DNA from: Allolobophora icterica
Taxonomy: Eukaryota; Annelida; Clitellata; Crassiclitellata; Lumbricidae
Length of the DNA: 64,000 bases
Reading direction: 5' to 3'
Assembly (NCBI GenBank): GCA_963556255.1
Contig: OY744615.1
Coordinates: 13,574,918-13,638,917 of the forward strand
Part shown: positions 21,969 through 34,895 of the stretch, piece after piece
Layout of the letters: each line of letters begins with the position of its first letter
Position numbering within the stretch: the first letter of the stretch is position 1
The notes under the pieces: model-generated
The model's database searches: none
What the model was told of the DNA's origin: nothing
Seen by the model: only the letters and a program-made list of their open reading frames with translations
Made by a program: the position numbers and the translations under genes

Positions 21969-22444
21969 CAATATATCTTTATTGACATCAATAGCAGCAT
22001 TTAACCAATAACATACAACGTTCAGCATAATTACATGCAGGCAGATCACAATTTAAAGGATTTAAACAACTTGCATCATTTGAGATAATGGCAATAAGCT
22101 TTCTGGATACATAGTACTGCCATCAACAGCAATGGGTACCCCCCAAATGATGAGAGTCCCACTAAGATGGGGATACCGCATGCACATGTATCTAGTCAGT
22201 TTGATGCAATAGGGCTAGAGATCATCCTCCCATTCGTTAAAGTAGCAAAGAATTTACCAACGCAAATAGAGGAGATTGTTTAGATAGTTTTAAAACTTAA
22301 TTATCCTTAACTACAGCTCCCGTCTCCAGTGTGACGTCCGCTAACAAGAGTTACTTCAAGGCAATCACGATAGATAAAGCATCCTATGATGCTGTATCGG
22401 TGGATACAAGAAAATTACGTAACCTTTTTTTGAACTCGTATTTA

Positions 22445-23605
22445 TTATTTTGATGATTTGATTTCCATTGGCAATGCGTTCCATACTGATGGACCGGTAA
22501 CTTTTAGTGAAAACAGTCTGGTATTGGTGCGCGCTTTGATTGGCCGATATAAAGAAGCGCTTCTAGTTAAATGATCGTGTATTGTGGAGGTAAGCGTGAA
22601 GTACCCAGCAAATGTAATAGGTAAAAGGTTTTGTACATACATATAAAATAATACACCAATTTGGAGGATCCGAATCTGCTTTAGTTCAAGTATCTTGAGT
22701 TCCTTAAATATTGGCAGTGAGTGACATGTTGATGGTGCCCCCATAATCATTCTTATCGCTTTCTTTTGAAGTACACATAACTTATGGAGGCGGGAGTCAT
22801 AATTTGAAGCCCACACGAGATTGCAATAACTTAGGTATGGAAAAATCAAGGAGTAGTAAAAGTTCAATCTGATATCCCTAGGTAGTACTCGTGCCACTCT
22901 CGAGATGATTCCGATGTTCTTGGCCACTTTTGAGGCAATGTAATTGATGTGTGCTTTCCAAGTGAGATGATTGTCAATGTAAACACCCAAGAATTTTATA
23001 GAGTCAACTTCAGCAATTGGGACTCCGTCCAACGATATGGTTCCTACTGTCGGTTTTATTTTCCTGTGCGACTTAAAAACTATAAGATTTGTTTTATCTA
23101 TGTTGAGAGTTAATTTATTAGCTATGAACCACTTATTTACTTTAGATAATTCCTTATTTATTATTTCTATAAGGGATGTCCATGAACTGTGTGTGAAAAA
23201 TATGCTCGTATCATCGGCAAACAATACGAGATAGAGTGCAGATGAGACTTTGGCTAGGTCGTTTATATAAATCAAGAAGAGGAGTGGTCCCAGATCCGAC
23301 CCTTGGGGAACTCCCGAAGTAATATAGCCAGAACTCGATAAAGCGCCGTTACAGCTGACTCTCTGAATTCGACCTTCCAAATAACTTCTAAACCATTTTA
23401 ACTGAGTTCCTCGAATGCCGTAGTTTTCTAACTTATTTAGTAATATTTTATGATCTACCGTGTCGAACGCTTTAGCCAGATCAATGAATATACCCACAGA
23501 GTAGTCATTGGCGTCTATTGCTTGAGAGATTTTATCTTCCATCTCCAGTAAGGGCATAAACGTGGAGTGTCCTGCCTGGAATCCGTGTTGTGATGGGTGG
23601 ATCAA
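22445..23605 (-). pseudogene. LINE-2 ORF2, reverse transcriptase and C-terminal half
   Basis: The 386-residue frame starts at IHPSQHGFQAGHST and carries AKAFDTVDH, GVPQGSDLGPLLF and FADDTS (catalytic aspartates 131-132). It continues through SYCNLVWASNYDSR and ends at about WNALPMEIKSSK. It is separated from the endonuclease half by a TGA right after KKGN and by a frameshift near 23640. Apart from those two lesions the protein is complete, so the insertion is fairly young. Confidence 0.88.
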
Positions 23606-23714
23606 ATTTTTCTTTGATATATACGCGTTGAGCCTGCATGGAATGCATAATCTTTTCTAAGAATTTGGCGAAGAATGGGAGTACAGAGATGGGCCTATAA
23701 TTAGAAAGTTGCTG

Positions 23715-25526
23715 TCAATTTCCTTTCTTGAAGATTGGTACAACCTTAGCCTCTTTTAGTTGATCGGGGACAATCCCATGTGTTAAGGAACAATTTATAA
23801 TTTCCGATAGGGGATGGGCAACTTGGGATATATAGGGCAATGCAATATACGGATCAATATTATCCAGCCCCTTGGTATGAGTTTTTTTTATAGTGTTCCC
23901 CACACTTACTATCTCCTCCGGGGAAGTCAACAGCATGCCCATTGAGGATAGGTTAGGCTGGGGTAGGTACTGTACATGGGAGCAAGAGGAGGTAGGTAGG
24001 CTCCTTGCCAACTCCTTAGGAATATTGACAAAGTAGTCGTTGAAACAGTTGGCCATAGCTTCTGGATCATCTACTTCCTTGTCATTGACTATTAGTAGAT
24101 TAATTTTTTTACAATTATCATCTGTTTGTAGCGCTGTCCTAATTAAGTTCCACGTTGATTTCAAATCCCCATGATGTTTGAGAAATTCAGACGTATAGTA
24201 CAGTTTTTCAGCAGTAATCCTTATTGACTTAAACTTATTTCTATAAGCAACAAATTTAGTTTTATTCGCAGGGCTTGGATTCTTTAAATATTTAGTGTAT
24301 AGACGATTTTTCTTTTTACATGACTTTAGTAGTCCTGGGGTCATCCATGGTTTATTAGGTCTGGCATTTTTTCGTTTCAATTCCGTTTTCATTGGAAAGG
24401 CATTTTCGTAGGCCTGTGTATACTTCTTAATGAAACATTCATATGCCTTATTTGGCATACCTTGTTGGCATTGATAGTGGACCGTATTCCAATCTTCTGT
24501 AAGTAGAGCTTGCGAAAAATTTTCGAGGCCTAAAGGGGTTATAAGTCTATTTTCCAAATATTGGCTTGCCTTGGCATAACTATTTTCATAAGAGAATTGA
24601 GCCATTATTGGCAGATGATCAGAAAGGTCGGATAAAATAATGGCTGCTGTCTGCAGTTTGGACCAGGCTGTGCAGAATATGTTGTCTATCAGAGTTTTAG
24701 AGGTAGGTGTAATCCTTGTTGGTCTAGTGATCACAGGCAGATAATGACAGGCCACCAAACTATTATAAAAATTATTAGTCTCCTTATGTTCATTTACTTT
24801 TAATAAATCAATATTATAATCACCGAGCAGGAAGATTTCTTTTGATTTAGTTTTTAGATTGTCCATCATTTGCTCAAACTCACCAAGAAACTCTTTTAAA
24901 CATTGGCCTGGAGATCTATATATTACCCCAAATATTGGGGCATGCTTTTTCAAATTCAGCCTAAGAAATAAATATTCGAAGGTAGTAAATTCTTTTCCCT
25001 CGGGGCTGGGGAGGATAGGCTGGTAAGTAAGTTTATCACTGATGAAGAATCCGACTCCTCCTCCCCCTCCTCCCCCTTTTCTAGCCTTGCCCACAAATTG
25101 GTAGTTTGGTAGCCCCACAGTATCAAGTCCGCTATCATCCAACCACGTTTCAGTCACTGCAATAATTGCTGCTTGGGTTTTCTCTACAATATCTCTAATA
25201 TCTTCAATTTTTCTCGCTATGCTCCTACAGTTTATATGTAGCATCGTAAGTTTCAAATCTCCATCATAATCCCTTAATTGGTTATTTTGCACACTATCCA
25301 GCGATATATAGTTACTTGACCAGCTTTTATTATGAAAATAATTGAGGTCGGGGTCAACGTTATTGTCATCCCTGGATGTACCACGTTCCTCTACTGGAGA
25401 AAAGACTTCGAGTTCGATGTCCTGAGTAAAGTAGACCCTCGGACTTATTTCGTTATCCTCTTCGTACTCTTCATTGCTGTCTAGTTCCTCTATGTTAATA
25501 ATATTACTACTGCTTTTAAATTCCAC
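23715..25526 (-). pseudogene. LINE-2 ORF2, APE endonuclease half
   Basis: A 603-residue frame. An acidic N-terminal segment is followed by an APE-type endonuclease with HINC (N99), TETW (125-128), GDYN (235-238), DNIF (281) and the intact SDH (302-304). A helical linker and the start of the RT (EIINCSLTHGIVPDQLKEAK, FKKGN) follow before the stop. The seven-glycine run at 151-157 looks like a local expansion, since the sister element has ERGGG. The first residue is a GTG codon; no ATG start is evident. Confidence 0.88.
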
Positions 25527-25559
25527 CCTCGTATCTGTACGAAGCCTATCATCACCATC

Positions 25560-26690
25560 CTTAAAGGAGCCAGTACCGACGTCACATCTGGAGACTGCAG
25601 GGAAATCATAGGATGCCAGAACGGGTGGGTAAGTGCAGACACTCTATTTTGTAAAGAACTGCCCGCCAAACATAATATGCAGAATGTTGGGCTTCAAACA
25701 TCATGCATGAAAAAGAAAAACCTAACTAGAAAACTATATATATACATTCAACAATCCACTTTAGTACTCTCTTAACTAAAAGAACAGATTGAATCGCTTA
25801 ACTAAGAACAGACAGGTTAAGTCATATTCAGACCGGCTGCTACCGGCTAAGATTATACATGGACACATGCTTCAACATGGTTAGAGTGTGAAACAGGAGG
25901 AATAGATTTAAATAAGAGTCTCCAATATTGCCATAATGAATTGGCCAAGCATAAACGCAGATCGAAGCCTGATATTTCGTCATTTTCGTTAATACCACAC
26001 TTGTATACCTATATTTCCAAGGTGTTGAAATCCTTGAAATCATAATCATCCGTCAGTAGCTATAATTGATAGTATTTTCTAGGCTAATGTTCCTCCTAAC
26101 TTAATAATACGCGTAAGGATGTTCATTATAAGCATTACTGTTTATCGTAACTGCATGCAAGTATCATCGTTGTTTATGTTAATAGTATACACTCAATGGC
26201 CTATCATATCCGTAGCGCTACAGTAAGAGTGCATCACAGAAGAGTAATTCTTCAACTCAATTAGCCGACTATTCCCTATAAATTATCAGATTCACAGGTT
26301 TTTCTGTACCTAGCAATCATTGCCCCAACATGGCAAAATTTTATTAACAAGGATGGGTACTTCAGTCCTGAGCACATGCCTGATCCTCTAGCATCATCAC
26401 ATTGCGGAACATCCTTCTCTAGGTTTCAGCAATCCTCCATGATTAAATATGAAGAATAAATCATATATTAACCGGTAGAGTTACAATTCCGAAAGATGCA
26501 CAAAAATAAGAATTTAAGACAAAAAGCTTAAAATAATAGACGTTCCTTTAAGGTGCAAATTACAAATGAGAGAGGCACTCACAGGTCAAATAAGCCGCGT
26601 ATGACAACCCGATTGTTAGCGGGAGTCAGTCATAATGTATTCCATGTTCTAGTGCGGCACTGATATACGCTTTCAGGGAAGTTAAGTTGA
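25560..26690. other. LINE-2 linker between ORF1 and ORF2; no gene seen
   Basis: AT-rich sequence with no long frame and no similarity that I recognise. It lies inside the LINE, between the ends of its two ORFs, and is longer than usual for such a linker, so it may hold an older insertion. Confidence 0.5.
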
Positions 26691-27117
26691 GAGACCATCT
26701 TTGGAAGGCAGTAAGCCTCCCGATTCCTCGAGGTACGTTGCGGAGGCACATGTCATCTTCTCCAGAGTGGCGAGGGACGCTATCTTCTTTGGCTTAAGAC
26801 CCTGGCCTTCGCCCGACAGCAGGAAGACAATCCCCCCCCGCTGTCCAAGCGGAGGAGGCTTTGCCTTCTTTGACCAGATTTCTCGCTCTTGCGTAGATTT
26901 GTGCGTTTACAGAAGACAAGTGTTCGTTTATATATACTTGTGTTTTACGCAGTTTGGTACGAGCTCGGAAGATCATATTCCTGACTCGGATGGAATTGAA
27001 CCTGGCAACTACCGGCCTACACTTCTCCTTTCCTTTTCTGGGAAGACGGTAGGCAGTTGCGAAGTCCGCCTCCGTGATCTGTAGGTCCAGCGTGTGGACG
27101 CATAGGTTGAGTGTTGC
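26690..27117 (-). pseudogene. LINE-2 ORF1, C-terminal part
   Basis: The minus strand continues ORF1 with TEADFATAYRLPRKGKEKCR, MIFRARTKLRKTQVYIN and NAQIYARARNLVKEGKASS, the typical RNA-binding C-terminal part of ORF1 in this LINE group. A shift at an 8-G run near 26830 changes frame before the end. It abuts the hAT target site AGTGTTGC. Confidence 0.8.
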
Positions 27118-27496
27118 CAGTGGCGGCGCCAGGGGTGGGCTAGGGGGTGCTTAGCCCCCCCAAACTGAGGCTCAGCCCCCCAAACCAAAACGCTGGAAAT
27201 CTCTGAAGCTTTGCAATGCTTATGTATAAATAGCAGGCTCAGTAGCAAATGCCATTTTCCCAACAATTCTTAAAGAATCTGATGCGTCATTAACGCAGCT
27301 AGGCAGCCCGCTGTGTTTAATATAGATGACTAGCAGAGCCCTCATCCATCATCATCCAGGTTGTATGGCTGCCGTTTGACACATGACCTTGTATAGCAAG
27401 TTATGAGGCCAGACATTCCTCGTTTCCCGCCTTCCATCTTATAGTCACCCTGCACTAGGTAGCTGGCCTTTGCACCAGAGGCCTATGCCTACTCTC

Positions 27497-27710
<214 letters not shown>

Positions 27711-27719
27711 AGTATACAA

Positions 27720-28095
27720 CTACATGTGTGCAGCCACGCACACAAGACCAATACAAGACAAACGGTTAAAACCAAAACCAAAGTCTCAAGACCGATAGCA
27801 AGAGTAGACCAATTGTCACTGTTCGAAACCCATTACCGACGAGCCATGGCTTCTACTTCTAATGTATCTTCGAAGAAGGCTTCTATCAAACGTCTCAGAG
27901 AGGCATTGTTTAGTTATTTCTGTTCCAGCAAAAAAGAATAAATCTGGTATGTATCACAACCTATATCAGTTTTTACATAACTCGGACCCGGCGTTGTAGC
28001 TGGCGGGAAGGGAGAATTTTGAGATCTTGAGCCCGAGTCGGTACCCTCAGAATTGGAACCATTGATATTGCGATTCGCTCAGATCCAGGAATATT
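27720..28095. other. hAT interior, no clear gene
   Basis: It contains a short frame ending at 27941 (MASTSNVSSKKASIKRLREA from 27846). I do not recognise it; it might be an N-terminal remnant of a transposase. Confidence 0.3.
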
Positions 28096-28711
28096 TGTGA
28101 CTTGCTCTGGCAAAAGGAGGCTGTTTTCCAAAAATTTAGTTTTATATATTTTGGGCCTAAAACAATAATTTCTGTTTAAAATGTTGAAAAAATTATTATT
28201 CTATCTTTATTGGTTCCAGAGATATGAATTTTTAGAATGTAATGCTACTCGGAAGTACAATTTCGAGAAAAACGCATGCAAAGTTTATTACCTTAATACA
28301 AACTCAACATAAATTGCAAAGTTTCAGTGTTTTTAACCTTAAACTTATGGAAATCACTATGGCAAACCCACCAAATGAGGCTATTTCTAGCAAGCTGAAT
28401 GCATAAGCTTTCCAAAGAGGTATTACACATGGTATCCCTAACAGACTGAAGGCAATAAAATACTCTTGAAACTGGTACCCCCAAAATTTTAAATTCTCGG
28501 ATAATTTTTATCAATCACACAAATTTATTAAATTTGTCATGAAATAGGTGAAATTTTATTAAATCTGTTTTTTTCATATAATATAACATCTTATTTATTG
28601 ATATACGCAAAAAAACGATAATTGAAAAATTTACACCTGATTGGTGTTTTGGCTAATTTCTCTTATTTTATCATTGGCGACTTCCGCCTCCTTTTGCCAG
28701 AGCAGGTCACA
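28096..28711. mobile_element. MITE with TGCTCTGGCAAAAGGAGG ends
   Basis: Inverted ends TGTGACTTGCTCTGGCAAAA and its counterpart (GTGACCTGCTCTGG...) are about 25 bp long and enclose about 615 bp of AT-rich DNA. The target duplication is unclear, so the superfamily is not assigned. Confidence 0.7.
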
Positions 28712-28718
28712 TTTTAGA

Positions 28719-28985
28719 CAGTGCTTTTTTTCAGCCGGAACGCACCAGAACGGCGTTCCGGCACCTTTTTTCAGCTACTAAGAAATAATTTATTTATCTT
28801 AATAATAAAAGCAATAATTTAGTTATTTTAATTTAATTTCAGTGCTGTGAACTGTTTTCAGTGTCTTTTGAGACCCCTCCCAACCCACAATCCCGTTTTT
28901 CTCGGGATTTTAGCCTTTCCTTAATTGTTGAGTTCAGGAACCTATTGTTCAGTTCCGAAACCTTCTTTTCTAGAAAAAAGCACTG
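28719..28985. mobile_element. Small hAT MITE, copy 1
   Basis: A 267-bp insert, CAGTGCTTTTTT...AAAAAAGCACTG, with flanks ATTTTAGA and ATTTGAGA (one mismatch). A second copy in opposite orientation is at 55187-55434. Confidence 0.88.
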
Positions 28986-28993
28986 ATTTGAGA

Positions 28994-30419
28994 GAACCCC
29001 ACCCTAACCCCTACATTGTGGAATTTTAAAAAATCTTTTAAAATTATAATGGAAAATATCAACTTTAAGTTCAGATCCAATGAAGCCTAGCCTCATGACA
29101 GTAGATATTATAAATAATGAAATTAATGTAGGCCTATTTTACGTGATGTCCATTTTGGATTTTTCATAATTATTAACTTATTATAGGCCAAATTTTGTTG
29201 CATACATGTATATTATATAGGCCTTATGCATTTTTAATTCGATGTAGGCTATGTTAGTTAACTAACACAGCAAGATACTTATTTCACTAAAATATATAGT
29301 CATCTGGCTATTTAGCTTTGTAGGCCTAAATGTAAGAAATATTTGTAGAGAATATTTTCTTACACATTAATGAAATCCCATATCCTGTAGTTCAATCATT
29401 GTTAAATTCCAACTACCCAACTGTGAATAAAAAGTGTTCCAAAACTTTTATTCATGTTGCAACAATATAGATAGAATACTGTACAAAAAACATGCACTGT
29501 CATGCAGTAAGCTTTCTGCTTGTTGTCCCTAACTAAACGTCAGTAGCAGTTTTGACTTGTTTGGCCTAATTACCAGATATTCTAGCTATCTTTACCAGAT
29601 AAGCTATTTAACCTTCATCATGATGTAAAGTAGGCTAACAAATACAATATAACATGGAACACCCAAACGCCTATTAAAGTTAGAAATTATAGCTTCACTG
29701 TGCAACTAACTCTGTCACTCTGTGAAGCTTAAAAATTTACAAACGTTATTGTTGTTTCTCTAGTTAAAATCGCAGTTTATTGATCTATAGCCCAATATGG
29801 ACCATTCTGTCTTTATCCCATTTTGTAAGGTCATTATGAATGTATTACATTAGCTTATTATCTGTCTCATCACATGTTTGTGTTCTTACTGGCGGCCGGC
29901 GCAATGGGACCTGCGTGAATTCACCGGCAACCTGCCACTAAATTTGTGAATTTGTGCAGTTATGTTCATTTCCTTTACGAATGTAGCAAATAAATTACTT
30001 ACTTGCTTTCTATTCTCCCATTGACGAAGAAAAAATTCAACAAATTTTCCTGCCGAAATCTGTCCCCCAAAGTTATGTACAGACAGGGGGTGCGGGTCGC
30101 AACGGGTGACACCTTCAGAGGGAGTGACAGCAAAATGACAAAAAGACTCTAATAAATGTTTGTGCTGAGTTTCAGAAAAAAAAATTATTTTAAAATTAAC
30201 AATAACAGATAACAACAAAAACATTTCTGTAACCCAGCTTACATGTACTGTATCAGCATCAATTTACCATAACGTACCGCACTGGGTTACACCAACCCTA
30301 GTGACGCGCCTCTGTGTACAGATTTTCGCATATGCATGTTACTGAGGATTCATGTGAAGTTAAATGGCCATCATTACAGAACTTGAAACGCCAGGCAATG
30401 CAACTGCTGCAAAACTGAC
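28994..30419. other. hAT interior without a recognised gene
   Basis: AT-rich sequence with several TAGGCCTA-type motifs. The minus-strand frame 29886-30224 (112 residues) has no domain that I can recognise. Confidence 0.5.
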
Positions 30420-30420
30420 C

Positions 30421-30487
<67 letters not shown>
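30420..30487. repeat. (ATC)n microsatellite
   Basis: A run of about 22 ATC units directly next to the end of a minus-strand LINE RT fragment, like the one at 13339-13431. Confidence 0.9.
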
Positions 30488-31030
30488 GTCATCAGTTAGG
30501 CTAAATAGGTATGGGGATAAGATACATCCTTGTCGTACTCCAGTTTTCGTGTGAAAGTATTGTGTGATCTTTTTATCTACTTTTATGGCACTTGATGATT
30601 TTTGATAATTATATCTCTTGTATAAGCATGATCAGTTGCTCTGGTATTCCTGCGTTTTGCATCACTCTCCACATTTCACCATGACATATACTGTCGAATG
30701 CTTCTTTGAAGTCTATGAAGTTGATGAAGACTTTCTGATTATGTTCTATGCTTTCTTCAAGTTTCAGTCTCATTGTGAATAGTTGATCAATTGTGCTTCT
30801 TCCTATAGTCTGAACCTGGCTTTCTCTTCTCCAAGTGCTCTCTCAACATACTGCTTCATTCTGTTTTGTATCATTTTGGTGAAGACTTTTCCTGGAATGC
30901 TAATGCCTCTGTAATTTTTGCAGTCTTGTGGATCTCCTTTTCTTTTGTATATAGGGACGATTGTCGATTTGCCGAGGTGTCTGGTATTTCTCCCTCTTGC
31001 TGAATCTTTGCAACAACAATGCATAGCGTT
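30488..31030 (-). pseudogene. LINE reverse transcriptase fragment, RTE-like
   Basis: The minus strand reads STIVPIYKRKGDPQDCKNYR, then RLKLEESIEHNQKVFINFID and FKEAFDS, and ends RQGCILSPYLFSL at the microsatellite. This is the palm of a LINE RT of a different clade from LINE-1 to LINE-4. It has stops and frameshifts and lacks the catalytic aspartate pair downstream. Confidence 0.75.
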
Positions 31031-31129
31031 AACAATTGTTTCTCCTCCTCCTTGAAATAGTTCCGTATAGGCCTACAGTGCCATGTTTTTTTCAATGGAT
31101 GTGTGCTAAAACGCACCTACAGGCATTTG

Positions 31130-31365
31130 ACACCTGAAAATTTTCGGGGAATCCCCACTTCAAAGGGGAGCCGATTCGAAGCAGAGGTGGGGGTTGTATG
31201 AGGAAAGGAAAGGACTAGGAAGGGGTGGAGGAAACGGAAAGGAGGGGGAGGAAGAAGGGCAGGGTATGGAAGAGGTGGAGGGGAGAGAAGTACAGGAAGG
31301 GGAAGGGGATGGAGAAAAGGGGAGGGCACAGGAAAAAGGAGAAAGGGAAGAGCTTAGGGCTTCAG
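31130..31365. repeat. GGAAGG-rich tract
   Basis: A purine-rich G/A stretch on the + strand (GGAAAGGAAAGGACTAGGAA and similar), inside the right end of the hAT. Charged and proline-rich frames here reflect composition. Confidence 0.7.
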
Positions 31366-31399
31366 CCCCCCCAAACCTGAAATCCTGGCGCCGCCACTG

Positions 31400-31794
31400 A
31401 GTGTTGCCCCAATTGCCTCCCGCTCCGCTGCTTCACGTGTAGTATCCGAAGGAGTCGTCTCCTCTAGCCCATGCAGGACCAGATCCGAGAGTCTGGATTC
31501 TGCTTCGAGTTGCGAAATCCTGGTGCGCAGCTGCTGATTTTCGTCTTCGAGCTTGTCATGTTTCTGATGTATTATTTCCAGTTGTGGGGTAACTAGTTCA
31601 TTGATCTTTTTTTCGATGATGGAGTCCAGTTTAAGTAACACCGCGTCGATGATTTTGTCCATTTTTTCATTTATCATGCTTTTAATGGCTGGTGCCCAGG
31701 TATCTCCAAGCTTACCGATTATCACCTCAGTTGCTTTGTCGTCTCTTAAGATCTCAATTATCTCCTCAACTTTAGCCGCCGCTTTTTTTGCCAT
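31400..31794 (-). pseudogene. LINE-2 ORF1, N-terminal coiled-coil part
   Basis: ATG at 31794 opens MAKKAAAKVEEIIEILRDD, followed by a heptad-rich helix (KHDKLEDENQQLRTRISQLE) and ESRLSDLVLHGLEE. It runs to EREAIGAT, where the hAT interrupts it. Coiled-coil ORF1 proteins of this sort bind LINE RNA. The equivalent LINE-4 frame begins at 36455. Confidence 0.82.
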
Positions 31795-32222
31795 GACGAG
31801 TTCGTTGTATGTATTAAATGGCGAGTGAAGAGAGATTTCGCCCAGCAGAGAGCGACCGCTATGACTATTAATAGAGTTGCGAGTGCTTGCCTAACTCGAA
31901 AGAGTTTGTACACTAGGTTGTAGAGTGAGGAAAAGTCCAGCTGTACGTTCTCTAGCATAGACTGCCCATCCTTTCTATAACGCTGACAAGATTTCCGACA
32001 CAAAAGACGATAAAATTTACTTATATTTACTTTTCGAGGATACTTTTCCGATTTCTCACTAGCTTTGTAGTAATTCCGGCAGATTGAACAGAAAAATTAG
32101 TTAAATCCATTCGGCAGATAGCATAATTAATCGTTATTTTCCAGAGCGTCTGCACCCATCGACCAACCTAGCCTACCGACATCGTATATCCAGCTGGCCA
32201 CCACAGAACTGTTTTCATCAGA

Positions 32223-32225
<3 letters not shown>
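31795..32225 (-). promoter_or_regulatory. LINE-2 5' UTR
   Basis: Sequence between ORF1 and the (AT)n target. It should hold the element's internal promoter, but I see no diagnostic motif. Confidence 0.5.

Positions 32226-32280
<55 letters not shown>
32226..32280. repeat. (AT)n microsatellite
   Basis: A pure AT run flanking the 5' side of LINE-2. It pairs with the run at 21940-21968 as the split insertion target. Confidence 0.95.
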
Positions 32281-32281
<1 letters not shown>

Positions 32282-32870
32282 TCCACTCCAATTTTAAATG
32301 GGATATAGCAATACTTGGTACAGGAATAGCCCTAATGCAGTTAATGACTGCATTCATACGAATAAGTATGAGTACCTATAGCATAAAAGACAGGTGTCTT
32401 TCACTACAGTTCCATGTGTCTACATTATAAAACAAATTTAAATAATTGAACAGTTGTTTATCAAAATCATCGAATTGTCAGGGCTATTTAAACATGTAAC
32501 ATCTAAATTTGTATGTGTAAAGAGCGAGAGGGAGGGGCAATTCATATGTGTTCAAATGCAGACAAGGGGCCCAGGTCTATGCCCAATGGAGACTTACGCA
32601 TCTAACTTTGGTACTAATCGTTATACCAGTAGGCTACATTGAGTACAGCCTGAAGTTTAAGCACCAACTTCACTCAGACGAGATACAGATTTAGGGTTCA
32701 GTAGTTCGTTGAAGAGCGGAGAGCTGCAAATAAGAGGGAAATATTTCTTCACAGAGACTTTTCAAGCCATCTTAAGACGCACGTTTTTAGATCTGTTAGA
32801 TTGCCATGGTAAGCGCCCATCTGAGGTGTGGCGCCTACCTTGCCAAAGTTAGCTTAGTGTTCAAATGAGC
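32281..32870. repeat. Downstream block of unit 3, right part
   Basis: It resumes the block at CTCCACTCCAATTTT, as at 41863. It contains the third KSGELQIR exon-like frame (about 32712-32812) and the empty site TGGCGCCTACC for the 11090 MITE. Confidence 0.75.
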
Positions 32871-33480
32871 TAAGAGGGGTTAGGGGTCCGAAATAGCGGT
32901 TTTTTTATAGACCTTTACGTTTCATACAGTGTAATGTTTTCAAAGATGCTTGGCGTGGTACTGAATACATTCGCGCCAATCATCTGATGAAAACAGTTCT
33001 GTGGTGGCCAGCGGTGCTAGAGGCGTCTCTTCGGAGATTTCTTCTGTGCCTAGTTCGTGACGATCTTTTGAAGAAACGACACTGTTGTTCGTTTTACCAT
33101 TTTATTATACGATGATAGATTCTTAGCAGTAGATTACAGCATCTCGAGACTTGACTGTCATTACGACGTCTCTGTACTCTGAGAAAACTTCTGGCTAACT
33201 TGTCTCTACCGTTCCTCAGAGTTCCTTCTCTTCCCTCTCCCTTCGCTTATATCCTGTCTCTTCCTTTCTCCACTCCATCTGGGCTTCCTTGTTTTGCGTC
33301 TGTCATCAATCTGGCCATTTCCGAATTACGCACGCCTCTGTCACGTTTACGTGACAGGGGCGTGCTAGCTGCGCAATTTGCATTGCCAAAGTCCTCTCTC
33401 GTGTTTACAGCCATATCCGTTAACTCCGCAATTCAAGTCCTATATCTGAGTCAATCCACATCAACATGTTTATATCGACA
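32871..33480. repeat. Orphan upstream block (possible lost unit)
   Basis: It aligns with 8070-8690 and 39350-39960, up to the left arm of the hairpin (AATTCAAGTCCTATATCTGA). It then stops at about 33480; no TATA box or gene follows. It looks like the remains of another unit truncated by insertions or deletion. Confidence 0.7.
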
Positions 33481-33867
33481 TGGTCTGAGCACTTCTACGA
33501 ATTTGGTCGAGTACTACCTGTTTGTCTGACCTTGCCTGTGACGTAACCTGTTTATCTGTCCAGTTTTACGTTTTCTAGCCTATAGGGTAGTCCGAGTATA
33601 ATAACCAGTATATGTCAATATGGTCACGTCTACTGCTTTTGGAATTCTACAGTCCGATGCATACGTCATGTCTTTCCTGACCCTGCCCTGTTTGCCTTTC
33701 AAGTTTTAAGCTCTCCCCAAGGTCATATCTACTGTGCAATGTATAATCTACAGAAAATTACTGGTCTGATCTTGTCTTGTTTACCTGTCAAGTCAAGTTC
33801 TACACAATGTCAATCTAAGTGCACACGTTTTCAGTCTGTGTCATACCGTTACATATACTGTTACCAA
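33480..33867 (+). repeat. Dispersed repeat, inverted copy at 55740-56130
   Basis: Repeats of CTGTTTACCTGTCAAG-like sentences with GTCAATATGGTCACGTCTAC and ATGGTCTGAGCAC. The 55740-56130 region carries the same text inverted. No coding is seen. Confidence 0.6.
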
Positions 33868-34314
33868 ATCAAAATCAAAAATCAAAAATCTCTATTGCAC
33901 CCAGATAACGTTAGTCACATAATATCAATCACCTAAAGCTATAGAAGTTATTCCACGTTCCTCGAGGCAAAGGTGTCCCCTATGGGACAGTAGTCCGCTG
34001 GGGAGGGACACCTGACTGGTCCAATATTACTAGTTATACGACTGTCATCCTAACACATCTTTGGTCAGCTTAAACTGCAACATCGAGTCCCGCCGCACAG
34101 AGCCAGCTATTTCGGTTATACAGACCAAGGCTACTATAGCAAATATGAATAATGTCCATCTAGTTAACCAAATATCACAGTAGATACAGATACTTGCAGT
34201 TACAGACACTTGCAGTTCCTTCGAGCAGTTCACAACAAACAAACTTCATTAGTTAGCAGCATAATTTACTAAGCCAGGAACTAACAAGAACGTATACTTC
34301 CAAATATCGGATGA

Positions 34315-34788
34315 CTAGCTGGTTTATCCGGCGTTGCCCGGGGTTATAAGTTTCAATCCACACCACCACCACCACCGCCGCCGCCGCCGCCGCCGCCGTC
34401 GCCGCCACCACCCACCACCACCCACCACCACCACCACCACCACTGTCATCATCATCACCATTGTCAAAGTTTCAATCCCTCCAGCGAATCTGTACTGTAG
34501 CTGCATCATCACCATTGTCAAAGTTTCAATCCCTCTAGCGAATCCGTACTGTAGCTGGTTAACCCGGCATCGCCATCTGGCGAGTTAAAATAGGTTGAGT
34601 CTAAGGTTTTGTTATCAGCTAAAAATGCATGGCGAGGATAGTTTTTTTGCCCGGGAGACCATGGTAGCGGTGAAAACAGGGGAATCGAAACCTCACACTG
34701 GCTGTGTAATGCCCACCCCGAGAGAGTAGTGAAGGTTTGGAGTGAAAAGCTCGAAAGCTGTGAAAATGCATCCCGGTCTAAGATCTGT

Positions 34789-34870
<82 letters not shown>

Positions 34871-34895
34871 GTTTGTCCTTTATATATATAGATGG
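34315..34895 (+). mobile_element. Unclassified element with CCGGCGTTGCCCGGG start and (CAGA)n end
   Basis: It starts near ACTAGCTGGTTTATCCGGCG and ends with a (CAGA)n run (34788-34870), then TTTGTCCTTTATATATATAG. It contains a CCA/CCG array (34360-34450) and a 50-bp duplicated sentence (GTCAAAGTTTCAATCCCTC, twice). Elements with these ends are common in invertebrate genomes, but I cannot name the class. Confidence 0.45.
34788..34870. repeat. (CAGA)n microsatellite
   Basis: About 20 units of ACAG in the 3' part of the 34315 element. Confidence 0.95.
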
